Below are positions 9,383 through 19,056 of a stretch of 64,000 nt of DNA, one piece after another. The stretch is taken from the NCBI GenBank assembly GCA_020635285.1, contig JACKAB010000044.1, positions 62,001 to 126,000 of the forward strand, given 5' to 3'. The position numbers and the translations under genes were made by a program. The notes under the pieces were generated by a model. The model ran no database searches, was not told the DNA's origin, and saw only the letters and a program-made list of their open reading frames with translations. Origin of the DNA: Ignavibacteriales bacterium. Lineage in GTDB: Bacteria; Bacteroidota; Ignavibacteria; Ignavibacteriales; Melioribacteraceae. Within the stretch, counting starts at the first letter, position 1. Each line of letters opens with the position of its first letter.

Positions 9383-9427
9383 AAACTCACGCCGTTAGAT
9401 AACATATTATGACAGCGTGAGTTTTTC
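9383..9427 (+). terminator. Intrinsic terminator after galM
   Basis: A perfect 10-base stem, AAACTCACGC (9383-9392) with GCGTGAGTTT (9415-9424), is followed by a T-run. It separates the epimerase from the sugar-oxidation operon. Confidence 0.85.
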
Positions 9428-9468
9428 TTCGCACAATATTTCGATGTAACCAAATCAATATATTTACG

Positions 9469-9479
9469 CAAACGTTTAA
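9469..9479 (+). promoter_or_regulatory. LacI-family-type operator upstream of the plus-strand sugar operon
   Basis: CAAACGTTTAA contains the palindromic core AAACGTTT (9470-9477), the usual centre of LacI/GalR-family operators. The same 11 bases occur at 31266-31276 upstream of the minus-strand operon. The core ends 87 bases before the thuA-like start codon; the other core is 86 bases from its start codon. No regulator gene of this family is in the window. Confidence 0.6.
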
Positions 9480-9564
9480 CTTTTTTTTCTTCTTTTTAAC
9501 CCAAAAATAGTTAATTTAATCTCATCATAATTTTAAACCACTGAACTAACTTTTTGGAGTTTGA

Positions 9565-10312
9565 ATGTCGTTAAAATTAAAACTTATCTTTTTGGTCACA
9601 CCTTTCATTCATTTTATTATTCGCAAATTTCAATTCATATTTAGCTCAACAAAAGAGTAAACAAAAAAAAGTATTATTTGTTTATGGCGGCTGGGATGGG
9701 CATCAGCCTAAGGAATGCAAAGACTTGTTAGTGCCTTGGCTTGAAGAACAAGGCTATGATTTAGTTGTTTCAAACACTTTAGATTCCTACACAGATTCTC
9801 TTTTGATGAGTTCAGTCAATCTTATCATTCAAACTTTTACAATGGCTCAAATTACTGGTGAGCAGGAAAAAGGTTTGACTACTGCAATTAAAAATGGGGC
9901 TGCAATTGCAGGCTGGCATGGTGGGCTAGGAGATGCTTTTAGAAATAATCCCGAATATCAATTCATGGTTGGTGGGCAATGGGTTGCTCATCCCGGTGGA
10001 AAAGTTAAGTATGAGGTAAATATAGTTAACACGGTTGACCCAATAACCAAAGGGCTTTCAGACTTTGAAATGAATTCCGAACAATATTTTATGCATGTTG
10101 ATCCTTCAATAGAAGTTCTAGCGACAACAAAATTTAATGGAGAAAATGCTTCTTGGATTGATGGGACAGTTATGCCTGTAGTATGGAAGAAAAAGTATGG
10201 TAAAGGAAATGTTTTTTATTCCTCACTTGGCCATAGTGTAAGTGATTTTGAAGTTCCCGAAGCAATCACAATTATGAAACGTGGAATTCTTTGGGCAATT
10301 GGAGATTTATAA
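9565..10312 (+). CDS. Exported ThuA-like domain protein (frameshifted in leader)
   Basis: ThuA-like proteins have a glutamine-amidotransferase-like fold; with the Gfo/Idh-family partner ThuB they act in 3-keto formation from trehalose and related disaccharides in rhizobia (family knowledge). The mature part shows VLFVYGGWDGHQP near the N-terminus, GWHGGLGDAF, the GGQWVAHPGG loop, SEQYFMHVDPSIEVLAT and GKGNVFYSSLGHSVSDFEVP, all typical. The ATG at 9565 after TTTGGAG encodes MSLKLKLIFLVT; after a one-base slip near 9605 it continues as a hydrophobic leader ending NSYLAQQ. It is first in the operon, next to a Tat-exported Gfo/Idh/MocA protein. Confidence 0.82.
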
Positions 10313-10344
10313 AAAAAAATACCCTTCTTTTAATGGAATTATTT

Positions 10345-11667
10345 ATGAAAAACAAAAAAATATCTAGAAGAAATTTTATACAAAAAACTTCAGGAGCTGC
10401 GGCTGGGTTATTCATAGCTCCATACTTTATTAATGCAAAGGTTTTAGGCAGAAATAATTCAATATCGCCAAGCAATAAAATTACAATTGGTTCGATTGGG
10501 ACGGGCTGGCAGGGCACTTATAATCTTGAATCATTTTTATATGAAGATCAAGCACAAGTAGTAGCTATTTGTGATCTTGATAAAGAACACTTAGATAATG
10601 CAATTGGTTTAGTAAATACTAAATATGAAAATAATGATTGTACCCCTTATCATAAATTTGAAGAGATGTTGGAGAGAAAAGATATTGACGCTGTTGTAAT
10701 TTCTACACCCGATCACTGGCATGCAATACCTGTAATAGCAGCAGCGAAGGCAGGCAAAGACGTTTTTTGCGAAAAACCTATGTCACATAGTTTTAACGAA
10801 GGCAGAGCAATGTGTAATGCCATTGAACGTTACGGGAGAATATGGCAAACAGGAAGCTGGCAGCGCTCAATTCCTAATTTTCGATTTGCAGCAGAGCTCA
10901 TTAGAAATGGCAGAATTGGAAAAGTTCATACTGTTGAAGTTGGTTTGCCTTCTGGGCACACAGATTTTGCTGGGACCTTTGGATTGGAAGCAAAAAGTGA
11001 GCCACCAAAAAATTTAGATTATGAACGTTGGCTCGGTCCTGCGCCTTATGCTCCATATGCACCTGCTCGCGTTCATAAAAATTGGAGATGGAATTTAGAT
11101 TATGGCGGCGGTCAATTAATGGATTGGATTGGTCATCATGGTGATATTGCTCATTGGGGACTTGATTTTGATAAAACAGGACCAACCGAAATTGAAGGAT
11201 ATGGGGAATATCCTAAAACTGGTCTAAGAGACACTGCTACCAAATACATTGTGCATACCAAATACGAAAATGGTGTTAAGATGACAATCGCTGGCGGTCA
11301 CCCGGAAGTTTGTAATGGTAGAAATGGAACTAAATGGATTGGAGACGAAGGTTGGGTTCACGTTGATAGAAGTTTTCTTGATGCTAATCCGAAAAGCCTA
11401 CTAAAAGAATTTTTTGGTCCTAATGACATTTCATTATTAAAATCACCTGGTCATGCTCGTAATTTTATTGACTGCATTAAATCTCGTAATCAAACTATAA
11501 CGCCATGTGAAACAGCACATCGCTCGGTAACACCGGGACATTTAGGACAAATATCTATGCTTCTTGGCAGAAAAATTTATTTTGATCCAAAAACAGAAAA
11601 AATACAAGGCGATGAAATAGCCTCATCAATGCTGAGTAGGAGCTATAGAGCACCGTGGCATATATAA
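10345..11667 (+). CDS. Gfo/Idh/MocA family oxidoreductase, Tat-exported
   Basis: About 440 residues. I chose the ATG at 10345 because it puts the twin-arginine leader KKISRRNFIQKTSGAAAGLF at the very N-terminus. The NAD(P)-binding Rossmann fold has ITIGSIGTGWQGTYN, and the DAVVISTPDHWHAIP and GKDVFCEKPMSH segments give the family EKP lysine. The C-terminal substrate domain has NWRWNLDYGGGQLMDWIGHH with the D-x3-H-type catalytic histidine region. Tat export implies that cofactor is bound before export, as in periplasmic glucose-fructose oxidoreductase. It is the second gene of the operon, after ThuA. Confidence 0.9.
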   Translation: MKNKKISRRNFIQKTSGAAAGLFIAPYFINAKVLGRNNSISPSNKITIGSIGTGWQGTYNLESFLYEDQAQVVAICDLDKEHLDNAIGLVNTKYENNDCTPYHKFEEMLERKDIDAVVISTPDHWHAIPVIAAAKAGKDVFCEKPMSHSFNEGRAMCNAIERYGRIWQTGSWQRSIPNFRFAAELIRNGRIGKVHTVEVGLPSGHTDFAGTFGLEAKSEPPKNLDYERWLGPAPYAPYAPARVHKNWRWNLDYGGGQLMDWIGHHGDIAHWGLDFDKTGPTEIEGYGEYPKTGLRDTATKYIVHTKYENGVKMTIAGGHPEVCNGRNGTKWIGDEGWVHVDRSFLDANPKSLLKEFFGPNDISLLKSPGHARNFIDCIKSRNQTITPCETAHRSVTPGHLGQISMLLGRKIYFDPKTEKIQGDEIASSMLSRSYRAPWHI

Positions 11668-11720
11668 TTTACTTGCTTTCAATTAAATTTTATTTAACAA
11701 ATTTCCTAAATGAGGAATAA

Positions 11721-13799
11721 ATGAAATTCTCGTTAGTTAAAAAATTATTATTAGTAATTATTATTTTGACTCAACTTACCAATCTTGTTTTTTCACAAGA
11801 AAAAATTGATAATTCCGAAAAAAATGTTGAAGCACTTTTGTCTAAAATTTCTGAATATGAATATGGATTAAATAGAACTCCTTTGGCCGATTTATCTTTA
11901 ATTGTTAAGCAAAAATTAAATGGTGAAAAAAGTGATTATGATTTAGAAACCAAATTGTTAGATGTGCTTAAAACAAATGCCAGCTTTGATGGGAAACAGT
12001 TTTTATGCAGACAACTCAGTTTAATCGGAACTGAAAAATCTATTGAGCAATTAATTGCTATGCTAAAAGATTGCAAAACAAGTGACATGGCAAGATATGC
12101 TTTAGAAAAAATTAAATCGAATAATGTTGATATAGCATTGATTGATATTTTAGATAATGTTGAACCGGAAATAAAAATAGGAATTATTAATTCTCTTGGA
12201 AATCGGAAATCTGAAATTGCTGTTGATAAACTCGGTAAATTAGTTTTAGATAATAATTCTGATGTTGCAGCTTCAGCTGCCTCAGCTTTAGGTAAAATTG
12301 GCAGTAGCCATTCGGCAGAAGTTCTTTCACAATTATTGAACAAAACAAAAAATATTATTCATGATGTTTTAATAGATTCCTATCTACTTTGTGCCGATAA
12401 ATTTTTACTTGATGAAAATAATAAAGCCGCCGAAGAAATTTATTCAAACGTATTAGCTAATGAAAATTCATCAGTTCAAAAAATTGCTGCTTTAAATGGA
12501 AGTGTTCTAGCATCTCCTAATAATAAATCTAGCATTATTCTAAAATATCTCCAATCAGATGATCCTCAATTAAATCAAGCTGCGGCGCAAGAAGTTCGCA
12601 AATTATCAACAGAAAATGAGTTTGAAAAAATTATTACCAATTTCAATTCTTTTAATGATAAAACAAAAATACAAGTTATATATTCAATCAAAGAATTACA
12701 AAATCCATATTTTCATAATCTTGTTTTAGCTAATGCAGAAAGGGGTTCTGATGATGTTCGTATTGCAGCAATTGATTGCCTTGAAAAATTAGCAACAGTT
12801 GATGATGTCCAATTTTTAGCTAATTTGGCTTTAGGAAATAATTCAGAAATTGATAATGCTGCTCGTTTAACTTTAGATAAAATAAGTGGAAAAGAAATAG
12901 ACAAAAAAATAATTAATCTTATCGTAACTTCACCTCCCGAAATTCAAGTTGAATTAATTAGGTCAATTGGGGAAAGAAAAACGCAATCAGCCTTTCCAAA
13001 TATTGTGCAAACTGCTAAAAGTACAAATCAAAAAGTAAGACTTGAATCATATAAAACTTTGGAATTAATTTCAGACCCGAATCAGTTAGATAAATTGTTA
13101 ATAGTTTTCCTAGATATTGAAAATCCAGCCGAATTAAAAAGAATGGAAAACACTTTGGCAAAAGTTTCATTGAAAAATGAGAATGAAAATGAACGAGCAG
13201 AAAAATTTTTGGAAACATTTGACAAAACTAACGACTTTGAAAAGCAAATGTCATTGTTAAGAATTCTTGGAAGTACTGGCGATAGTCGGGCATTAAAACA
13301 TATCAAGGCTTCTCTTAAAAATGAAAATGAAGATGTTCAAAAAACTGCAATACAAAGTTTATATAATTGGCCCAACATCGAGCCAATTTATGACCTACTA
13401 GATATTGTTAAGACAAATAAAAACAGTACTTTGCAAATACTAGCTCTGCGTGGCTTTATCAATTTAGTAAAAGCAAACGGACAAAATGAAAACGCTCCGG
13501 TTGTTGATTTATATAAAACGGCAATGGAATACTCTAAATCGGACAATGAAAAAATTATGATTATTTCCGGTATTGGTGATGTGCAAACGCTCGAAGCATT
13601 AAATTTTACATCTCCATACTTGAATAATAATAGTTTAAGACCAGAAGCTGAAATTGCTTGTATAAATATAATCTCAAAGGTAGGTTGGACCAATCCCGAA
13701 GAATCACTACAGGTTATTGAAACAATACTTAAAAATCCAACAAGTTCTGAAATTCAAAAGGAAGCAAGTAGAATAAAAAACAATATATTAAGCAAATAA
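11721..13799 (+). CDS. Secreted HEAT-repeat protein
   Basis: The 692-residue protein has a signal peptide (LVIIILTQLTNLVFSQ). The rest is almost wholly repeated helical pairs of the HEAT/PBS-lyase type, e.g. IGIINSLGNRKSEIAVDKLG, VAASAASALGKIGSSHSAEV and SLLRILGSTGDSRALKHIK. No catalytic motif is present, so a scaffold or binding role is likely. HEAT repeats, ThuA domains and oxidoreductase domains are also joined in large dehydrogenases of planctomycete-type bacteria; here they are three adjacent genes, which suggests a related complex (inference). Confidence 0.85.
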   Translation: MKFSLVKKLLLVIIILTQLTNLVFSQEKIDNSEKNVEALLSKISEYEYGLNRTPLADLSLIVKQKLNGEKSDYDLETKLLDVLKTNASFDGKQFLCRQLSLIGTEKSIEQLIAMLKDCKTSDMARYALEKIKSNNVDIALIDILDNVEPEIKIGIINSLGNRKSEIAVDKLGKLVLDNNSDVAASAASALGKIGSSHSAEVLSQLLNKTKNIIHDVLIDSYLLCADKFLLDENNKAAEEIYSNVLANENSSVQKIAALNGSVLASPNNKSSIILKYLQSDDPQLNQAAAQEVRKLSTENEFEKIITNFNSFNDKTKIQVIYSIKELQNPYFHNLVLANAERGSDDVRIAAIDCLEKLATVDDVQFLANLALGNNSEIDNAARLTLDKISGKEIDKKIINLIVTSPPEIQVELIRSIGERKTQSAFPNIVQTAKSTNQKVRLESYKTLELISDPNQLDKLLIVFLDIENPAELKRMENTLAKVSLKNENENERAEKFLETFDKTNDFEKQMSLLRILGSTGDSRALKHIKASLKNENEDVQKTAIQSLYNWPNIEPIYDLLDIVKTNKNSTLQILALRGFINLVKANGQNENAPVVDLYKTAMEYSKSDNEKIMIISGIGDVQTLEALNFTSPYLNNNSLRPEAEIACINIISKVGWTNPEESLQVIETILKNPTSSEIQKEASRIKNNILSK

Positions 13800-13854
13800 G
13801 CAATTAATTAACTGGGAATAATTTTATTAAAAATTTAGATAGGAGTAAATTGTT

Positions 13855-14853
13855 ATGTCACGTTCAGTAACACTTTTCACAGGACAGTGGGCAGATCTTC
13901 CAATAGAAACTGTTTGCGAGAAAGCAAAAGCATTTGGTTATGATGGATTAGAACTTGCATGTTGGGGAGATCACTTTGAAGTTAATAAAGCAGACCAGAA
14001 TTATTGTGATTCAAAAAAGGAATTACTGAAGAAATATGATCTCAAATTATTTGCAATCTCCAATCATTTGGTCGGACAAGCTGTTTCGGATAATATTGAT
14101 GAACGCCATAAAAGCATTTTACCTGCATACGTTTGGGGAAATGGAAAAGCTAAAGATGTGAACAAGAGAGCAGCTGATGAAATGATTAAAACTGCCGAAG
14201 CCGCAAAGAGATTAGGCATAAAGGTTGTTAATGGTTTTACCGGAAGTCCGATTTGGCATTTACTTTATTCTTTTCCTCCTGTCCCTCCTGAAATGATTGA
14301 AGATGGGTATAAAAAATTTGCATCTCAATGGATTCCAATAATGGATGAATTTAAGAGACTCAAAATTAAATTTGGATTAGAAGTTCATCCTACTGAAATT
14401 GCGTTTGACATTGCCAGTGCTGAAAAGACTTTAGAAGTTCTTAATAATCATTCTGCATTTGGGTTTAATTATGATCCAAGTCATTTGGGTTATCAAGGTG
14501 TGGATTATGTTTCATTCCTTTATAAATTCGCTAAAAAAATATTCCACGTTCACATGAAAGATGCCTGGTGGAGTTCATCACTTACTGAAGCAGGAGTTTT
14601 TGGAGGTCATCTTGAATTTGGCGACCGAAGGAGATTTTGGGATTTTAGAAGTTTGGGACGAGGTAACATAAAATTTGAAGAAATTATCCGTGCATTAAAT
14701 AGAATTGAATACTTAGGACCTCTATCAGTCGAGTGGGAAGATGGAGGAATGGATAGAAATATTGGTGCTGCAGAAGCTTGTCAGTTTGTGAAAAATATAG
14801 ATTTTTCACCTTCCGGAGTTAAATTTGATGCAGCTTTTGAAGACAAAAAATAA
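13855..14853 (+). CDS. Sugar phosphate isomerase/epimerase-type TIM-barrel protein
   Basis: A 332-residue cytosolic AP-endonuclease-2-like TIM barrel. Likely metal ligands sit in order on the barrel: FGLEVHPTE (Glu), FNYDPSHLGY (Asp, His), HVHMKDAW (His) and LSVEWEDGG (Glu). The N-terminus (FTGQWADLPIETVCEKAKAF) has no signal peptide. Related proteins isomerise, epimerise or dehydrate sugars and keto-sugars. An AGGAG site precedes the ATG, and the MFS transporter follows within 14 bases, so import and isomerisation are probably linked. Confidence 0.87.
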   Translation: MSRSVTLFTGQWADLPIETVCEKAKAFGYDGLELACWGDHFEVNKADQNYCDSKKELLKKYDLKLFAISNHLVGQAVSDNIDERHKSILPAYVWGNGKAKDVNKRAADEMIKTAEAAKRLGIKVVNGFTGSPIWHLLYSFPPVPPEMIEDGYKKFASQWIPIMDEFKRLKIKFGLEVHPTEIAFDIASAEKTLEVLNNHSAFGFNYDPSHLGYQGVDYVSFLYKFAKKIFHVHMKDAWWSSSLTEAGVFGGHLEFGDRRRFWDFRSLGRGNIKFEEIIRALNRIEYLGPLSVEWEDGGMDRNIGAAEACQFVKNIDFSPSGVKFDAAFEDKK

Positions 14854-14867
14854 ACAAGGAGTTGGAT

Positions 14868-16046
14868 ATGGAATCAAATACAATTAATGCTTCTAAATTA
14901 TTTTTAATGAGTAGAATTGCATTAATAGTTACCGCAATGACCTTTGCATTACGCGCAACTATTGAACCAATATTTATGCATCAATATGGTTTATCAGCTA
15001 CTGATATTGGCTTTGCGTTTGGACCCGCTTTTTACGGTTTTACAATTGCAATGGTAATTTTTGGACCAATTGTAGATATGTGGGGAATGAAAAATGTTTT
15101 GTACATTGCTTTTATCACTCAACTTATAGGTATTACCGGAACAATATTCTCGACCGATATGTGGAGTTTATTTTTCTCAACATTAGCAATTGGAATTGGC
15201 AACGGTAGTATTGAAGCTGCTTGTAATCCTTTGGTTGCATCTCTTTATCCAAATAATAAAACAACAATGTTAAATAAATTTCACGTTTGGTTCCCCGGGG
15301 GAATTGTAATTGGAAGTTTACTCTCATATTTCATTTATGATGTTTTAGGATTGGATTGGAGAATTTTGGTTGCCTTACTTTATATCCCATTGGTTATATA
15401 CGGAGTGTTGATGTTCAATGAAAAATTCCCACAAACAGAGCGTGTAACTTCCGGTGTATCAACAGGTGATATGTGGAAAGCAATTGCTAAACCAATATTT
15501 TTATTTATGGCTTTTTGCATGCTTCTTACTGCATCAACTGAGCTTGCAACGGGACAAAGAATTTCAAGTTTATTAGAAGGAGCAAATGCGGTCCCAATCT
15601 TAGTCCTGGGTTTAACTTCTGGTCTGATGGCATTAGGACGTGCTTTTGCTGGACCAATCGTGCATAAATATAGTACTTCAGGAATGCTTTTATTTTCTGC
15701 TATTTTTTCTTTTCTTGGTTTAATTTGGCTTAGCTATTCAAGTGGAGTTACAGTTTATTTTGCAGCAATAATTTTTGCAATCGGTGTAACATTCTTTTGG
15801 CCTACAATGCTTGGATTCGTTGCTGAAGAGATTCCTGAAAGCGGCGCTCTAGGCTTATCAGTTATGGGCGGATTGGGAATGTTCTCTGTTTCTATTGTTC
15901 TTCCAATTATGGGAGTATTTATGGATACTGGTTCTCAAGGTGGAGAAACGTTGCGCTACATGGCAATATTACCAGCAGTTTTAATTTTATTATTTGCAGT
16001 ATTATATTCAAAATATGGTAAGAAAGCAAAAATACAGGAGGCATAA
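14868..16046 (+). CDS. MFS sugar transporter
   Basis: About 392 residues with twelve predicted membrane helices in two halves of six and a central cytoplasmic loop (NEKFPQTERVTSGVSTGD). An MFS loop 2-3-like motif is present as GPIVDMWGMKNVLYI. I chose the ATG at 14868 over the TTG at 14862 because AAGGAG ends six bases before it. The stop overlaps the next ATG (TAATG), so translation is coupled to the cytosolic Gfo/Idh/MocA gene. Substrate is unknown; context suggests a sugar or keto-sugar. Confidence 0.87.
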   Translation: MESNTINASKLFLMSRIALIVTAMTFALRATIEPIFMHQYGLSATDIGFAFGPAFYGFTIAMVIFGPIVDMWGMKNVLYIAFITQLIGITGTIFSTDMWSLFFSTLAIGIGNGSIEAACNPLVASLYPNNKTTMLNKFHVWFPGGIVIGSLLSYFIYDVLGLDWRILVALLYIPLVIYGVLMFNEKFPQTERVTSGVSTGDMWKAIAKPIFLFMAFCMLLTASTELATGQRISSLLEGANAVPILVLGLTSGLMALGRAFAGPIVHKYSTSGMLLFSAIFSFLGLIWLSYSSGVTVYFAAIIFAIGVTFFWPTMLGFVAEEIPESGALGLSVMGGLGMFSVSIVLPIMGVFMDTGSQGGETLRYMAILPAVLILLFAVLYSKYGKKAKIQEA

Positions 16047-17168
16047 TGGAAAAGATTAGATTAGGAATGATGGGAGGCGGAATAGGTGCTTTCATTGGAG
16101 ATGCACATAGAAGGGGAAGTCGAATTTCAAATAAATATGAATTGATCGGTGGTGTATTTAATGATGTTTACGAAGCTGGAAAAGAATTTGCTACTCAAGA
16201 AGGTATTGATCTTAATCGTACATACGCAACCATAGATGATTTTATAAAAGGTGAATTAGCCTTACCAAAAAAAAAAAAAGAATTGAAGCGGTTTCTATTG
16301 TTACGCCTAACTTTTTACATTTTGAAATGGCAAAAAATGTTTGGAAAATGGATTTCATGTAATTTGTGAAAAACCAATGACAATGACCATTAAAGAATCA
16401 GAAACTCTTCAGAAGTTAGTTAAGAAAACCGGATTAACTTTTGCATTGCTTCACACTTACACAGGTTATCCTTTAGTTAGGCAAATGCGTGATATGATCA
16501 GAAGTGGTGAGATTGGAGTGATTCAGAGAATTGATGCTCAATACTATCAGGGTTGGATAAATCCAATAGTTCATAACGGAAATATTGAATCAACTTGGCG
16601 GCTTAATCCAAAAGTCTCCGGAGTCTCAAGTTGTATGGGCGATATTGGTGTACACGCATTTAATCTAATTGAATATACGACGGGTTTAGAAGTTGAAAAA
16701 GTTTTATCAGATTTAAATAAAATTGTCAAAACTGTAAATATTGATTTAGATGGAACAGTTCTTTTAAGATTTAATTCAAATGCAAAAGGTGTAATTCGTT
16801 CTAGCCAAGTTGCAACTGGCGAAGAAAATAATTTGTCAATTGCGGTCTATGGTTCTAAACTAGGATTAAAATGGTCGCAAGAAGATCCAAATTATTTATA
16901 TATTTTAAGTGATAACGAACCTGTACAAAGATTAAAACCAGGACACGGATACATCAATAAATTCAGGGCAATGAGTCACACAATGCCTCCTGGCCATCCT
17001 GAAGGAATTTACGAAGCAATTGCAAATATTTATACCGGTGCTGCAAAAAGCATTAAAGGAGAAAAATTCATTGAAGGCGAATTCCCTACTGTACTTGATG
17101 GAGTTAGAGGAATGAAGTTTATACACAAAGTAGTTGAATCAAATAAAAAATGGAAATGTTTGGGTTAA
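16046..17168 (+). CDS. Gfo/Idh/MocA family oxidoreductase, cytosolic (frameshifted)
   Basis: This is the only one of the five Gfo/Idh/MocA genes without an export signal. The N-terminal Rossmann motif is IRLGMMGGGIGAFIGDAH. After a 13-base A-run (about 16268-16280) the frame shifts into IEAVSIVTPNFLHFEMAKNV. A second slip near 16342 restores ENGFHVICEKPMTMT with the family EKP motif. The C-terminal domain has SSCMGDIGVHAFNLIEY with the catalytic aspartate/histidine. Two homopolymer slips break an otherwise complete protein of about 375 residues. CAGGAGG precedes the start. It may reduce or oxidise keto-sugars brought in by the MFS carrier. Confidence 0.85.
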
Positions 17169-17221
17169 TTTATAAACAAAAATAATTAATGATTTCACCA
17201 ACTAACTTATTTAGAATAATT

Positions 17222-18036
17222 ATGAAACTCTTTTTGTCGCTCTCAAAAAATATTTGTCCTAAGCCTTTTATTATTTTCAATTTCTTTTGCTCAAACTGAT
17301 GAAGAGAAATCAAGAGCAACAGAAGTATGGGAACCTGTTCCGCCGATTATTAGAGCTGGAGAAAATAATTCTGCACCATCTGATGCTGTAATTCTATTGG
17401 GTGAAAATGATTTATCAGAATGGCAGCATGATGATGGGTCACCAATAAAATGGAAATTTTGCGAAGGTGTTTTAACCGTTGAGAAGAAAACCGGACAAAT
17501 TAAGACTAAAAGAAAATTTGGAAGTTGCCAATTACATATTGAATGGCGAACTCCACTTTTTACGGAAGAACAAGCAAAAAAAAAATAATGATGAGAAAAT
17601 ATTACTTCAGGAGCAATTTAAAGGATATGTAATTGGAGAAGGGCAAGGTAGAGGTAATAGTGGAATATTTTTGCAAGAAAGATATGAAGTTCAAGTTCTC
17701 GATTCTTATGATAATTTAACTTATTCAAATGGACAAGCTGGAAGCATTTATAAGCAGCACATCCCTTAGTAAATGTTTGTAAGCCGCCAGAGAATGGCAG
17801 ACTTATGATATTATATTTAATGCTCCAAAGTTTAATGAGGATGGAACGCTTGAAATCCCAGGTATATTACAGTTCTTCAAAATGGCGTTCTAATTCAAAA
17901 CCATGTTGAAATAAAAGGTCCAACTGCATGGATTGGAAAACCAAATTATGAAAAACATAATCCAAAAGAATCCATAACAATTCAAGATCACGGAAACCCA
18001 GTTAGTTATAGAAATATTTGGATAAGAGAATTATAA
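17222..18036 (+). CDS. Exported DUF1080 (3-keto-disaccharide hydrolase family) protein, frameshifted
   Basis: Fragments in three frames join into one secreted protein of about 270 residues. A leader (FVLSLLLFSISFAQ) is followed by LGENDLSEWQHDDGSPIKW, the CQLHIEWRTP strand, GRGNSGIFLQERYEVQVLDS and the NPVSYRNIWIREL C-terminus, the landmarks of the DUF1080 beta-jelly-roll family. That family is now linked to hydrolysis of 3-keto-disaccharides (family knowledge). Breaks fall near 17250, 17580 (an A-run), 17768 and 17862. It sits between a Gfo/Idh/MocA gene and a TIM-barrel isomerase, as expected for a 3-keto-glycoside route. Confidence 0.8.
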
Positions 18037-18072
18037 AATAATATAACCAAAGTTTTAATTTGAGGAAACAGA

Positions 18073-19037
18073 ATGGAAAATCAAAAAAATATTCTTTCGC
18101 AAAAAGTAATGAGCAGGAAAAATTTTATTACTGCATCCTCAATAATTACGGGCGGTTTAGCAATGGGTGCAAGTTTTAAGTCTACTGAAAAAACAATAAT
18201 AGAGAATAAACTATCAAAAAATTCAACCTTAATTATGCGCCACATTTTGGAATGTTTGAAAACAGTGCTGGCAAAGATCTAATAGATCAATTAAAGTTTA
18301 TGCATGATCAAGGCTTTACTGCAATGGAAGATAATGGAATGAAAGGAAAGTCGAAAGAAGATCAAGAAAAAATTGCACAGCAGATGACTAAAACAAATAT
18401 GACAATGGGTGTATTTGTTGCACATAAAATTTATTGGAATGAACCAAATCTCACGAATGGAAATAAAGATTTACGCAATGAGTTTTTAAACGATATAAAA
18501 GATTGCGTAGAAGTTGCAAAACGAGTTAACGCAAAGTGGATGACTGTAGTTCCTGGACATGTTGATTTAAAACTTGAAATGGGGTATCAAACTGCAAATG
18601 TTGTTGAATCTTTAAAACAAGCTTGTGGAATTCTTGAACCTCACGGTTTAATTTTGGTTCTAGAACCTTTAAATTTTTATAATCACCCGGGATTATTTTT
18701 AAAGAAAATTCCTCAAGCCTATGAAATTTGTAAAGCGGTTGATAGTCCGAGTTGTAAAATTTTAGATGATCTTTACCACCAGCAAGTTACAGAAGGAAAC
18801 CTTATCCCCAATATTGATGAGGCTTGGGACGAGATCGCATATTTTCAAATTGGAGATAATCCGGGAAGAAATGAACCAACCACTGGCGAGATTAATTTCA
18901 ATAATGTCTTTCATCATATTTATAACAAAGGTTATAATGGCATATTAGGTATGGAGCATGGAAAAAGTAAAGAAGGAAAATCTGGTGAAGAACAACTAAT
19001 AAATGCGTATAGAAAAAGTGATAATTTTCTTAATTAA
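18073..19037 (+). CDS. Hydroxypyruvate isomerase-like TIM-barrel protein, probably exported (frameshifted)
   Basis: The N-terminal frame has a Tat-like leader (MSRKNFITASSIITGGLAMG) with R-K in place of R-R. After a slip near 18235 the second frame gives the barrel. Landmarks of the Hyi-type family are LILVLEPLNFYNHPG (Glu ligand), KILDDLYHQQVTEGN, the QIGDNPGRNEPTTGEINF signature and ILGMEHGKSKEG (last Glu). Total length is about 320 residues. It is closely related in form to hydroxypyruvate isomerase but is probably a periplasmic sugar isomerase or lyase here, because it lies between the DUF1080 and cytochrome-SUMF1 genes. Confidence 0.82.
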
Positions 19038-19056
19038 ATTTTAATCCCCATAATCA

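Noticed and set aside
16266..16345. Programmed frameshifting or phase variation at the 13-base A-run in the cytosolic Gfo/Idh/MocA gene
   Set aside because: A second slip 60 bases later and similar slips in many unrelated genes make a sequencing error more likely.
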